Below are positions 21,349 through 32,477 of a DNA stretch of 64,000 nucleotides, piece after piece (the first letter of the stretch is position 1; each line of letters starts with the position of its first letter). Origin of the DNA: Zanthoxylum bungeanum. Taxonomy: Eukaryota; Streptophyta; Magnoliopsida; Sapindales; Rutaceae. The notes under the pieces are model-generated. The model saw nothing but the letters and a program-made list of their open reading frames with translations. It ran no database searches and had not been told where the DNA came from. Location of the stretch: the NCBI GenBank assembly GCA_019454045.1, contig SKCR01006520.1:62001-126000 (forward strand), written 5' to 3'. Both the position numbers and the translations under genes were made by a program.

Positions 21349-23782
21349 TGTAGACAACAGAAACTGGGCGACGCATGCTGTTCTGGACTCAGGGCCTAGT
21401 TGGGAGTACGGAGTAGCCCGCGGGGAACTAAACCGGGGAATAATGGAGTCGCCACCCGGTGTGAACCGGGAAAATGATTTAAGGCCGCACTCACCCCTCG
21501 CAAGGGAAGACCTCAAACCGTTGGGTTCGGAATGGTCCCTTACTTATGTCATTTGTAATAAATGGATTTGTGCAATATTAACCAAGTCTACACAACATGC
21601 TCAAGAACAATCTATTAATCATGCATAAAACAACATCATGTTAAACAACCTAATCATGCATAGGGAAATAAATATCATGCTAAACGACTACATCATGCTT
21701 AGAAACAACCAACTAATCATGCATAAAACTATAACATATTAAACATCCTAATCATGCATAGAAAAATAAATATCATACTAAACAATTAAATCATACTCAA
21801 ACACAAGTTTGGATAAAAGAAAATACGTGTGTCTTTCGAGTGGTACGTGGAATTGTATCCCGAGTACAAACCGCACTACCGTCCATTCGAATTCGGCTAC
21901 GGAATTTATGTCCGAGTTTCCGTCCGATATACCACAAGAAATAACACATATTTCATTCACCCCAAAATCACATCATACACTAATTCATCATTTCATGTAA
22001 ACTAATTCAAATAACATGCTTAAATAACTATTCTAAGTCATTATTTCATGTAAGCCAATTCCAACAACATGCCAAGTTAACTACTCATGCTAAAATATCA
22101 TAAAATACATTTTTAAATTATTATTTTATGTGAGAAAATTTTGTATTATAAACCCTCAGGTCTAACCTTTTTTGTCGTTGCTCGGAGTCACGTTACACGG
22201 CCGTCGGAAAGGCTAAGTCACCACGATCGCACCGGTTCGCTGTTGCAGTGTTTCGCTCACTGTTTTGCCACTTCGCTCGCTGTTTTGAGTCCACTTCGCT
22301 GCGTTCCAAGTCTTCGTGCTTTACCCACTGGTTGGTAATGAATATAAGTTTGTTTTGGTGAATTTTGAGGGGTATTGGGTTGCCGTAAGCTCGATTTCTC
22401 GAAGACTTATAAGTGCAGTTTTTGGTTCACTGTTTCGGTGATTTTGGTCATTGTTTGGGCGTGAATGAGCTGCTGTTTTGGTGTGGATAATGTGGCTTGG
22501 ATGAGGCAACTTATGTACTGGTTTGAGAGGGAAATTGGGGTGGTTTTAGGCGCAAGTTTCAGGGGATAAGTGAAGCAGTGGTTTGGACGTGTAAGGGGAC
22601 TGTTTGGGCGTGTTTCTTGGAGCTGGAATGGGAGGCTAATTTGCGTGAACTATAAAGACAAGGTGGAGGGCTGAATAGAGGTGTGTGAGAGGCAGTGAGG
22701 GGCGTGACTTTCAGGTCTAAATGGAGGCTAGATGATGTACTGAATTTGAGGCTTTATGCGTGTCTTGAGGCAGTGAGTTGAGGGCTGATTAGAGGCGTGA
22801 GAAGGGGCTGTGAGGGCTGACTTGAGGCGTGAACAAGGGGGCTGAGTGGAGAGCTGCTTTGTTGATGTTTTAGGCGTGACTTGAGGCTCTGACTTGAGGC
22901 ATGTATGGACGTGACAAGGGGCTGAATGGAGGATGGCCTTTGGGCGTGACTAAGGCAGTGAAGGAGAGAGCTGTGTACGTGAGAGCAAAGGGAGGCAAGG
23001 GGCTGTTTTGTTCTTCAAAATACTTAATCTTTTCTTGATGTGTATTGATATGTGCTAGCTGTTTCAAGGCAAGAAAATGGTGGTTTATATAGGAAAACAA
23101 AGTGTGCATTAATTGGGTTGGCAAGTGATGTCAAAGGAAATAAATTAGGTTAGCAAACTTTGTTTGAAAAATGGTGAAAGGTTGGTGTAATAGTGGTGGC
23201 TTTGTTGAAAAATGGTGAAAGGTTGGTGTAATTGATGGCTTTGTTTGAACAATGGTGGTGAAAGGTTGGTGTAATTGATGGCTTTGTTGAAAAAATGGTG
23301 ATAATTGTGTTGAAAATAACTAAAGGAAGGCTATAAGGTCATGGGCGTGGGGTATGATGCATTTAATGTCTTGGAAAATTGGTGTCAAGGTAAAAGTGAG
23401 GTCAAATGTGTAAAACAAGCTTGGTAGAAGGGTAAATCTTGTTTGAATAGTGCATGGAGGGGTGAATTTGTGTGCATGGACGTGGGCCTCATGAGTGGTG
23501 GGCTTGGTGTTTGGTTGGTTTTGGTTTTATGGGCTTTGGATGTGGTTTTAAGTGTCTAGGTGGGCTTGGAAGGGTTTGCGGTGATTCTGGGCCAAGGAAC
23601 TGCCTCAAAACGAATATCCGACAAGCGAACTCAGAGCGAACTTAGCGAAATAATTCCAAAATGTATTATCTCTTGACTTAACCTTTCCTTCGACCATTTT
23701 CCGTGAACTCCACGACTAAAAGGCGGTGCCTCCTTATAAGACTCCTCATCGGGTTCGGTATGAAAAAAATGCAATGCCTACA
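21349..23782 (-). repeat. D 5' LTR (2434 bp)
   Basis: Minus-strand start TGTAGGCATTGCAT at 23782 and end TTGTCTACA at 21349, adjacent to the PBS. Near-identical to the 3' LTR. It contains the TATA-like CCTATATAAACC at 23084-23093, expected to start the genomic transcript, plus the 44-base shared motif at 21844-21887. Confidence 0.95.
23084..23093 (-). promoter_or_regulatory. TATA-like box of D 5' LTR promoter
   Basis: Minus-strand CCTATATAAACC about 700 bases into the LTR, oriented toward gag and LOG. Confidence 0.55.
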
Positions 23783-24605
23783 GCTATAGCCCTTCACGAA
23801 TATCTCCTAAATAGAGCCGGGTCATAAGTCCGTTATACCCCTCTACCGATTTTGTCTCTTAAGCACCATTGATTCTATAATAACAATAATTCATAACAAT
23901 TATGAATATAAATATTTTCTATTCGTAATAGAAAAGTGAGCGCTTCAAAGATTCAAGTCCCGAATCAAACTCTTAAAAGAGCTTATTCATCTGCTCCCGT
24001 TATAAGAAGGAGTGAATTCATATCTATGTAAAACGTTCCAGCTACAAATAAAAACCATATCCCCCAATACGTAGTTATTGGCCGGGACTGCTAACCACCC
24101 TCACCATAGTAAATCAAAGGACACAGCCTGAACATGCAGGAGTTCGTAGTACACTCAGGATTAAGATTAATCCATTATGGACATCTAGTAGATAAAATGA
24201 ATTTCTTCGATTAACGGATATTAAAAGAAATTCGTATATCTGAGTCCAGTCCTATATGATCTTATCATAAGGTGCCTCCATTCCCATGTCATCACATGAA
24301 CAAACCCGGATCAAGGTCGTCATACAAGTATAGAATGGACCGCAGCTATAGATAAACCACAAACAAAGTACCCACTCTGTTTGCTCTTATGGACTATTTA
24401 GATTACTAACTTTAGACTTAAATCCTCTTTGCATCAAAAACATACACTAAGTCTAAAGGTACAAGAGTAATCAAGGTAAACAAGACAATTGGACAATATG
24501 CAATTTAAATCAAACAACTTTGATAAATGAATAATGCGTTTATAATTATTACAATAATCAATTCCGTTTTACAACACATGAAGCTCTAGGACATAAATCC
24601 CAACA
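23783..24605 (-). repeat. Copia A 5' LTR, distal segment
   Basis: Continuation of the A LTR beyond D. It is collinear with 31475-32297 of C (shared words include GCCCTTCACGA, GGGTCATAA and ATGAAGCTCTAGG). It ends CCCAACA at 24605. It contains short-loop palindromes ATTCATAA-CAA-TTATGAAT and TTTTCTATT-CGT-AATAGAAAA near 23890-23937. Confidence 0.8.
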
Positions 24606-25557
24606 ATTAGATCCATGGATGGATTGAAGCAAGCATTGGGTTCTTGGAATTATCGTTTTGATGTAATCACAATGATATGTGATTTAATTCGAAACGAAAA
24701 TGATTCTCGTGTATATAAGAAGGTTAGTGGGAGAGCACTGACAGTGAATGTCCTGTATAATGATGACATGTCATTTCTTGGAAATGATATTCCCATATTA
24801 CAATCGGTGAAAGCTTGGCTTTCATGAAAGATTCTCCGTAGAATTCTTGGGAGAAACAACCTTTATTCTAGGAATAAAGATCTATTGGGATAGATTTAAA
24901 GTTGTTAATAGTCTCCGAGAAATCGTACATTGAAAAATTTAAGTGACCTGATGTCTCATACGCTTTGAGCATATGGAGTCACAATCAGGCCAATCAAAGT
25001 GATAGTCATTGGATTGAAGTTAAGAACATCCTTTAGTATCTTAGAGGAACTAAGGATGTTGTCTTATACTATGGAGAAGGAGAACTTGAAGTGACTGGGA
25101 TCACCGTTGCAAGTTTCCTAACCGATAACGACTATAAGTCGTAACAACGGTACTGTAAAGTTTGAATAACGGAACAGCGAGCTGGAAATCTTCCAAGCAA
25201 GATACTGTTACCGAATAAACAACACAAGTGGATTATTGCTGCAGCTGAGGCAGCAATAGAAGCCTTCTGGATTGATAATAAATCTAATTAGATTAGATAT
25301 AGTTCTGTTAGCAGCTAAGCTAGGCTTCAGCACAGGCTAAAGAATTAATGGTCTCATCAACGATCCAGATATATACTTCGACTATTCATCTGATCCGTTC
25401 GGATCATACATCGTGGCGATGTGATGATCGTATAAATCGCACCAGATGATAATCGTGCAAATCCGCTGACGAAAGTATTTTCTCAGTAATTTGAGCGAAC
25501 CGTACATAGTTCGAGTGTAAGACACTCGAGTGACTGGCTATAGGCCAAGTGGGAGAT
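24606..25557 (+). pseudogene. B3 reverse transcriptase / RNase H relic ending in a polypurine tract
   Basis: Starts abruptly within the copia RT, because A is inserted here. 24615-24827 is open and reads MDGLKQALGSWN (usually MYGLKQA.RSWN). It then has VYKKVSG and an altered active site YNDD in place of the usual YVDD, followed by FLGNDIPILQSVKAWLS. Further on, RNase H pieces are readable across frames: AAAEAAIEA near 25243 and VHRGDVMIV near 25410, then the characteristic end just before AAGTGGGAGAT at 25547-25557. That last string is the PPT. Many stops make it a relic. Confidence 0.8.
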
Positions 25558-27585
25558 TGTTGGACAGTTATGACCCATAGCGTCACTATTTGTACAGATC
25601 ATGGAGTTGTTGTACAAATTAACTATATGACAAAGGAAATTGCTCTTTTATCATTTGTAATTAGATCACCAAGATGTATAAATGATAGAAGGTCCATATG
25701 ATTAGTTCCTGGATTGAGATGATATGAGACAGTATCAATCCACGAAGGTTTAATCATTAAATAACCATAGTCAGAGTATTATCGAGATTGGACATCGATA
25801 ATGCGTAAAAGACTAGTATTACACTTGTGCGCGTTGTGAGGGCATAACGACATAGTTCTCATATATTTGGGTATATGATACTCATGCAAGTGTAGTAGGA
25901 GGTTGTGTTTTACCGATGGTACAGAAAACAGCTTCGCTCTAGATAGACCCCTCGGAATTCCATTGGTAGTATGACTATGTGTCTATGGAAGTCCGAAATC
26001 AGGGTAGGTGTATTTGGTCTTAACCTGAGACTTGCACCGCTAATACTTGTGACAATCAATATACTTTGGTTTTAGGTCGTCCAGGGATTTAACAGGTTCT
26101 GTGTACGCCTCTGCTGGGTATATTGAGAATCGTAGTGTGTTGGGGTGTGATGTCAAGACGGAAGTATCACTCCAGTCATAGTGGAGATGATGGTCACGTA
26201 GGATACGGAACTCGTTCTCTTATGTATTACAGTCATCGGGATAATATGACTAGGTCATGATTATCCGATTATAGAGACTAGTTACCAGAGATCCGATATG
26301 TGCTTCGTACGAGGCAGACACATTTCCAGCCCCAGGCCTTGCACGTGACATCCGATACTGGATTGAGATACGTAATACTACGTATACTACGCCTGATATA
26401 GATCACATATTCCTGTAAGGATATTTCTGGAGAATTTAGTAGGCATGGCGCTTTGCTAGAAGCCAACCTTGTCTTGTAAATCGGTACAAACGTAGTACTA
26501 GGTACTTACGTGTTCGGATAGTCCGACGACCGTATTTACTGCCAACATATCCGGGGATCTCATGGGTCACTTCCCGAAGATTCACCGATGATATATGACT
26601 CGCACTTTATTAATTTGGGATTAATTTGATGAGAGAGAAAATTAATCTGGGATTAATTACAGAGATATTTTATCTGGGATAAAAGATTAATTAAAGAGAG
26701 AAAATGATTAATTTGGAATTAATCGATAAAATAATATATTCGATATATTATACGAAATTGGATTTCGACGCGGAATTGAAATTAGATTTTAATTCGGGCG
26801 AACGAGTTAATTTAGAATTAATTCGTTAGCGACGTGAATAGTGATTTTGCTAGGCATAATTATTTAATTACGTCGCAACGGAAAATTCGTTAATTTGGAA
26901 TTATCGAACCCGAGCCCGGGAGTGTTTGCGAGCGCATTCACATTTCGACTTCGAATGCGGCATGCAAGTCACATCAAGCGTCAAATCGCTAGTCACATCA
27001 AGCGTCAAATCATTAGTCACTTTGAGTGATGTGACAACTTGTCACTTGATTGATGTAAATAGTGATGTGAGTGGTTGGCAAAGCTTTAATGGTTTGACTT
27101 TTGAAAGGAATTTTTGGAAAATGAATTAATTGATATTTTGAAAATAAAAAATGTGTATTAGATACACAATTCTTCCAACAACTCACAACACACTCTCCCA
27201 CTTCTTCTTCTCTCCCATTCACGCCCAAGGGGCTGAATTTTCTTCTTCTTTTCACTGCCCACTGCCGTGAGTTAAGGAGAAGCCATTGATGATTTTTGTG
27301 GCAAAAATGAAGAGTGCTAGCACACCATTTGAGTCTTACGAAGGTGATAGGGAAACCAACTTGTGAGTATGGAATTTCATTACAAAGCTTGGAGCTTGCA
27401 TGGAGGACCATTGCCGATTCTTGGAAACCAAAACCAGTGGACTGCCGAGCCTTGGAGGACTTCAAAGGGCTTAAAAAGTTTTGTTCTTCAATGCATCACC
27501 TCAACCGATCGATGTAAGTATTCTGCAACTTCTTCGATGTATTCGTATTATGTTTCTATGCTTTAATCGATCCTCAGGACTTAGA
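25558..27585 (+). repeat. B3 3' LTR, first copy
   Basis: Begins TGTTGGACAGTTATGACCC directly after the PPT and ends near TTTCCCAAC. It is a diverged member of the B LTR family. Its nested stem structure (25821-25893) carries compensatory changes relative to other copies. Small frames within it are not genes. Confidence 0.8.
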
Positions 27586-29210
27586 GATTTCCCAACTCCC
27601 TCAGAATTCCATTGGTAGTATGACTATGTGTCTATGGAAGTCCGAATCAGGGTAGGTGTATTTGGTCTTAACCTGAGACTTGCACCGCTAATACTTGCGA
27701 CAATCAATATACTTTGGTTTTGGTCGTTCAGGGCTTTAACAGGTTCTGTGTACGCCTCTTCTGGGTATATTGAGAATCGTAGTGTATTAGGTGTGATGTC
27801 AAGATGGAAGTATCACTCCAGTCATAGTGGAGATGATGGTCACGTAGGATACAGAACTGGTGCTCTTATGTACTGCAGTCATCGGGATAATATGACTAGG
27901 TCATGATTATCCGATTATAGAGACTAGTTACCAGAGATCCGAAATGTGCTTCGTACGGGGCAGACACAATTCCAGCCCTAGGGCTAGCACGTGACATCCG
28001 ATATTGGATACGCAATAATACGTATACTACGCCTGATATTGATCACATACTCCAGTAAGAATATTTCTGGAGAATTGGGTAGGCACAATGCTTTGCTAGA
28101 AGCCAACCATGTCTTGTAAATCGGTAAAAACGTAGTACTAGGTATGTACGTGTTCGGATAGTCCGACGACCGGATTTACTGCTAACATATCCTGGGATCT
28201 CATGGGTCGCTTCCCGAAGATTCACCGATGACGTATGACTCGCACTTTATTAATCTGGGATTAATTATAAGAGAGAGAAAATTAATCTGGGATTAATTGC
28301 GGAGATATTTTATCTAGGATAAAATATTATTTAAAGAGATAGAGAACGATTAATTTGGAATTAATCGATAAAATAATATATTCGATATATTATACGAAAT
28401 TAGATTTCGACGCAGAATTAAAATTAGATTTTAATTCGGGCGAACGAGTTAATATAGAATTAATTCGTCAGCGATGTGAATAGTAATTTTGTTAGGCATA
28501 ATTATTTAATTACGTCGCAATGGAAAATTTCTTAATTCGGAATTAGCGAACCCTAGCCTAGGAGTGGTTGCGGGCGCACTCGCATTTGAATTCAAGTGCG
28601 GCCCACAAGTCACATCAAGCGTCAAATCATTAGTCACTTTGAGTGATGTGATGTCTAGTCACTTTGAGTGATGTGGCAACTTGTCACTTTGATTGATGGT
28701 GGTAGTTGGATGGCTTTAATGCCATTTACCAATTTTGAATTTGGTAAATCATTAATTGATTTTGGAAAATCAATTAAGTGCATTAGATACACAAACCAAC
28801 CTAACACAACTCATTCTCTCTTATTTCCCTCTTCCTACTCTCGGCCAATGGCTATTTTCTTCCTTCATTTTTCTGTCAAAACCGTGAGATGAAGGAGAAG
28901 CTTAGGGAATTTTGTGGCAAAATTTCCAAGGTGCTAGCACACATTCGAGGTCTTGCGAAGGTGATAGGGAAACCCACCCGTGGGCATGGAATCACACACA
29001 AAGTTTGGAGCTTGAAGGATCACCATGGCCGAATTTTTGGAGCAAAAATCAGCCCAAAGCCGTGATCTAGGAAGGAAAAGCTTGAAGATTTTTGTTGTTC
29101 CTCGCATCGCATAACCGTTCAATGTAAGTATGATTCCGCCATGCTTCTTTGTTGTATTTGCACATGTTTAATGCTTGAAATCGATCGTGGGACTAACTAG
29201 AAACCCAACA
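27586..29210 (+). repeat. B3 second LTR copy in tandem, 5' end missing
   Basis: Starts at TCCCTCAGAATTCCATTGG, which matches position 25945 of the first copy, so the first ~390 bp are missing. It continues to CCCAACA at 29210. Two LTRs lie head to tail with no internal region between them, as after unequal recombination or a nested loss. Confidence 0.75.
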
Positions 29211-31330
29211 ATTAAGTCTAGCCAAATCTGGAAGTAATAACCTACTATCGTAAAACTAAAAGCCCTTAAGGAAGTAAAGGCTCAAAAGAGTAAGGAATCG
29301 AAGTAAGCAACACATATGACGATCCTCAGATATAAAATATCTGACTTATACAGAGTTTCCCATCATACTGGAAAAGAAAAAATTAGCACCGAAGCCAAAG
29401 ATCCAGTAACGATGCCATAACTTATTGTAAAATATGGAGCTTCCGGAGAAGTAATGACATAAGAGGTTTAAGAATTTGGGATAATAATGAGGAATAATAG
29501 AGGAAGTATGGTAGGATTTGGAGATAGTATAAACCTGAAGGAGGTTCTCAGTAAAGACTAGTATGATCAGTGGTCGGAAACAAATCATGAGTAAAAATTA
29601 AAGGAGGTAATTCAGATAGTTCTTAGTAGTAATACTTTAGTATGGAAGCCAATATTGGACTTATAAATAAAGAAATCTTAGAATTATGAACTGGCAACAT
29701 GTTCAACTGCAGCACATATAGTGAGTAAGATAATCATGACCTAAAAAGGACTTCAGGATTAGACCCCATACTCCCAACCCTCGTAGAATAACGACAATAA
29801 TGAAGAACCACGATATTCGTTTCAATGATATTTCCAGAAACAAGTAAATCTGTGACGTATTACAGTATTCCACGAGGTATGACAAGAACCCTTAAAAGAG
29901 AATACCCCTCGGATAGGAAGATAGAGACATAGATCATAGAAGTTCCAAGTATAGATTAGAACAGAAAAGAAGATAAAAAAGACTTTTAATAAAAGGTTTG
30001 GAGGTGGAACTGTCAAGAAAAGAATACTAGATAGGCAATGACAGAAATGGGCAACATCGAAGTTTCTCAATATTGGAATAAGACGGGAATTCGATTAAAT
30101 GAGAAATGAAAGGAAGGTAAGAAGTATAACCTATAATTTTCCAAGTAATGTACCTAGCTATAAACAAAGCAAAGTACGACTTGAAATGAATTTCTTAGGA
30201 ATGTGATATAAAAGAATCAAGGAAACTAAGTATACATATATTATTGAGACCAGGACAACACTTGATGGAATAAGACCGTCTGAGTAAGTGAAAGTGGGAT
30301 AAGTAGACAAGGAAAACAAGTCAGTATTGTAGACATTTAACCAGATTTATGATAGCAATGAATCTAAGGTACGCAAGATAGTATGAGCACTGCCAGAACT
30401 AAATCATCACCATCGACGTTAACAATGAAGACATACAGTTGCTTCAAGTTTTAATTACCCATTCCACACTAGGATATATATGGTTGACATAACAATGATT
30501 TATTCCGTTAAGTCTTAGCTAACTAGAAGAGGATTGTTAGAGAGATGGCAAGAATTAATATCTTGCATTTAAGAGATATCAGAAAATCGTGATAGTAAAC
30601 TTGGAGCATATAAAAAGCTTGATCATGAACCACACGGTCCTAAACCCTAGGGATAGATAGAGATACAAGAACTTGAATGCCGAAACTGATAGTAGTTGAA
30701 ACTTAGCAATGAAAAAGAGGGAGTTACAGAGATAATTTAAAAGGAAGAATGCTAGGATCAGATCGAGCATGTGGAGCCAAGAAAGTATCAAGTACGGTCA
30801 TTTGTAATAGCGAAAGGGATTACACTTGTATATATTTATCTCTGGGTTAAGGCAGAATGAGAAGAAAACCTAACTATATGAAACACAATATCTTTAAAGA
30901 TGTGAGGGCACTAGTTAAGAAGGATTCAGTTACATACTCATTGAAGTTACGCGATACGAGTATGACGTAGACACAAATGAAAAATTCCCCATATAGATCA
31001 AGTGCGGTTATTAAGGATTATTGATTCAATTAGAGTAGTTGGAGGTATGACCATATTAGCACAAGTGCATCAGATTTGGTCAGGACCTTACAAGTTAAGT
31101 ATGCTTGGGTGGAAGCAATAATGAGATGAGTGACCGTCTAGGAAATCCTAACAAGTATTAAATCTTTAAAGAAAAGAATAAGATAAAGTAAAATACAGTC
31201 ATAGAGTATTAGACAGAAAGAGGTGATTCACTTGGGAACCAGTTCAGGGAAAAGCTTAAGTTCAGACCATAAGAGATTGAGTACTTCTGGTACACCCTGT
31301 CGGAGGGATGTCATGAACTGTAGAATAAGA
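29211..31330. other. Unassigned purine-rich region, probably a decayed transposable element
   Basis: About 2.1 kb with no significant frame on either strand (largest 82 codons) and no homology to the B, A/C, D or E families that I can see, except the 5S-like block at 31041-31156. It sits between the end of B3 and the recognisable part of the C 3' LTR. I cannot identify its ends. Confidence 0.4.
31041..31156 (+). other. 5S rRNA-like sequence, diverged (Cassandra-TRIM-like)
   Basis: The plus strand aligns with plant 5S rRNA along about 115 bases. ATGACCATATTAGCACAAG corresponds to the 5' part. AGTTAAGTATGCTTGGG (31093-31109) corresponds to the box A region AGTTAAGCGTGCTTGGG. AGATGAGTGACC (31124-31135) corresponds to box C GGATGGGTGACC, followed by a GGAAATCCT match. 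It is too diverged for a functional rRNA gene. Cassandra TRIM retrotransposons carry a 5S-like block in their LTRs, so this may be a relic of one. I did not find a second LTR copy. Confidence 0.7.
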
Positions 31331-32297
31331 GATAGAAAATTTTTATGGACGATAGATTATGTGAAAGAATACATCTATGTATATACAATATATATACATC
31401 TCATTGCTGTAGATAAAATCATATAAGCCAAACTATATCGATGTCCATCGATATAGTCATTATATACGAATTGGCCCTTCACGAGTATCTTATAATCTGA
31501 GTCGGGTCATAATGTTTGTTATACCTCTCTAATTATTTTTACCTTAAGTACCATTGATTATCTAATGAATGATTTATTCATAACCATTATGAATGTGTTA
31601 ATCTTTCTATTCGTAATAGAAAGAATTAAGCGTTCTAATCATTCAATTACTGAATCAACCCTTAAGGAATATACTCATCTACTTCTCGCAAGAAGGAGTG
31701 AACTTCATATCTATGTAAAACGTCCTTAGCTACACACCAAGCAATGTCCCCAAACTACATAGCTATTGGTCGGAATTTCTACACCAACACCACCTTTGTA
31801 AATCAAAGGACATGGGCTACCATGCAAGAGTTCGTAGTACACTAAGGATTCATATTAATCCATATATGACCATCTAGTATATTGAAATGAATTTCTTTGT
31901 TTAATGGATATTATTAGAAATTCATTTTATCTGGGTCCAGTCCTAAATGATCACATCATATAAGGTTCTTTCATTTCTCATGTCACCATATAGACGATCT
32001 TGGATCAATGTCATCATAAAATTATAGAATGGACCACAACTATAGATAAACCACAAACAAAGTACCCGCTTAGTTTGCTCTCTATGGACTATTTTAGATT
32101 ACTAACTCCAAACTTAAATCATATTGTATATGACACTAATACACGAAGGCTGATGGCATATATAATCAAAGGTAAACATGATAATTTACAATATGCAATT
32201 TGAATCAAAACAATTGACAAATGAACAATGCATCTTTTATTTTCTAAAAAATAATTCTGTTTTCATTACATGAAGCTCTAGGGCATAAGTCTCAATA
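31331..32297 (-). repeat. C 3' LTR, partial
   Basis: Collinear with the A 5' LTR on both sides of D. Homology fades at about 31330-31400. It ends CTCAATA at 32297 (degenerate CAACA) next to the PPT. Contains ATTCATAA-CCA-TTATGAAT and TTTCTATT-CGT-AATAGAAA palindromes near 31566-31622. Confidence 0.7.
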
Positions 32298-32477
32298 ATC
32301 TCCCACTTGCACTAGAGAAAATGAGACATATCACGTAGTCTTAGACCCTATTGGTGACCTTCAAAAACTTTAGCCGAAAAGATCTTTGCAAACAGATCAT
32401 CCAGGTTCTCTACGGAGGCAATCTTCGTGATAGAATTGTCTCCTCTATGCACTATCTCCTTGGTGAGATGATATTTT
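32298..32477 (-). pseudogene. C RNase H C-terminus and polypurine tract
   Basis: Minus-strand frame just left of the B4 insertion reads the typical copia RNase H end (YHLTKEIVHRGD, then IASVENLDDLFAK and KVFEGH). It is followed by AAGTGGGAGATT at 32309-32298, the PPT. The upstream half of this domain is at 42688-42780 across B4. Confidence 0.85.

Larger units (their letters stand above)
12408..23782 (-). mobile_element. D: Tat/Ogre/Retand-like gypsy LTR retrotransposon, gag-only, carrying a LOG gene
   Basis: The unit spans 11,375 bp with two 2434-bp LTRs (12408-14841 and 21349-23782), both TGTAG...CTACA. Minus-strand order: 5' LTR (23782-21349), PBS 21345-21329, leader, gag (20340-19015), a tandem-repeat patch, an intact LOG gene (17776-17123), an A-rich tract, two tandem arrays (16230-15000), PPT 14855-14842, 3' LTR. 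No protease, reverse transcriptase, RNase H or integrase motif is visible, so it must rely on partners. By eye the LTRs differ only by a few small indels, which indicates a recent insertion. It lies inside the 5' LTR of copia A. The five bases flanking each side are GATAC and GCTAT, which is not a clean target duplication. Confidence 0.9.
6749..24605 (-). mobile_element. A: decayed Ty1/copia element, minus strand, interrupted by D
   Basis: Order on the minus strand: 5' LTR (24605 down to 11261, split by D at 23782-12408), PBS at 11258-11246, long leader, gag from 9404, protease, GAG-pre-integrase, integrase, and the start of reverse transcriptase. It is cut at 6749 by B1, and its 3' part is outside the window. 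It is the same family as C at 31331-56985. The right LTR end (CAACA at 24605) abuts the reverse transcriptase of B3, so A itself is inserted in B3. Confidence 0.8.

Noticed and set aside
31041..31156. Functional 5S rRNA gene
   Set aside because: There are too many substitutions across the molecule, it is a single isolated copy, and there is no tandem 5S array.
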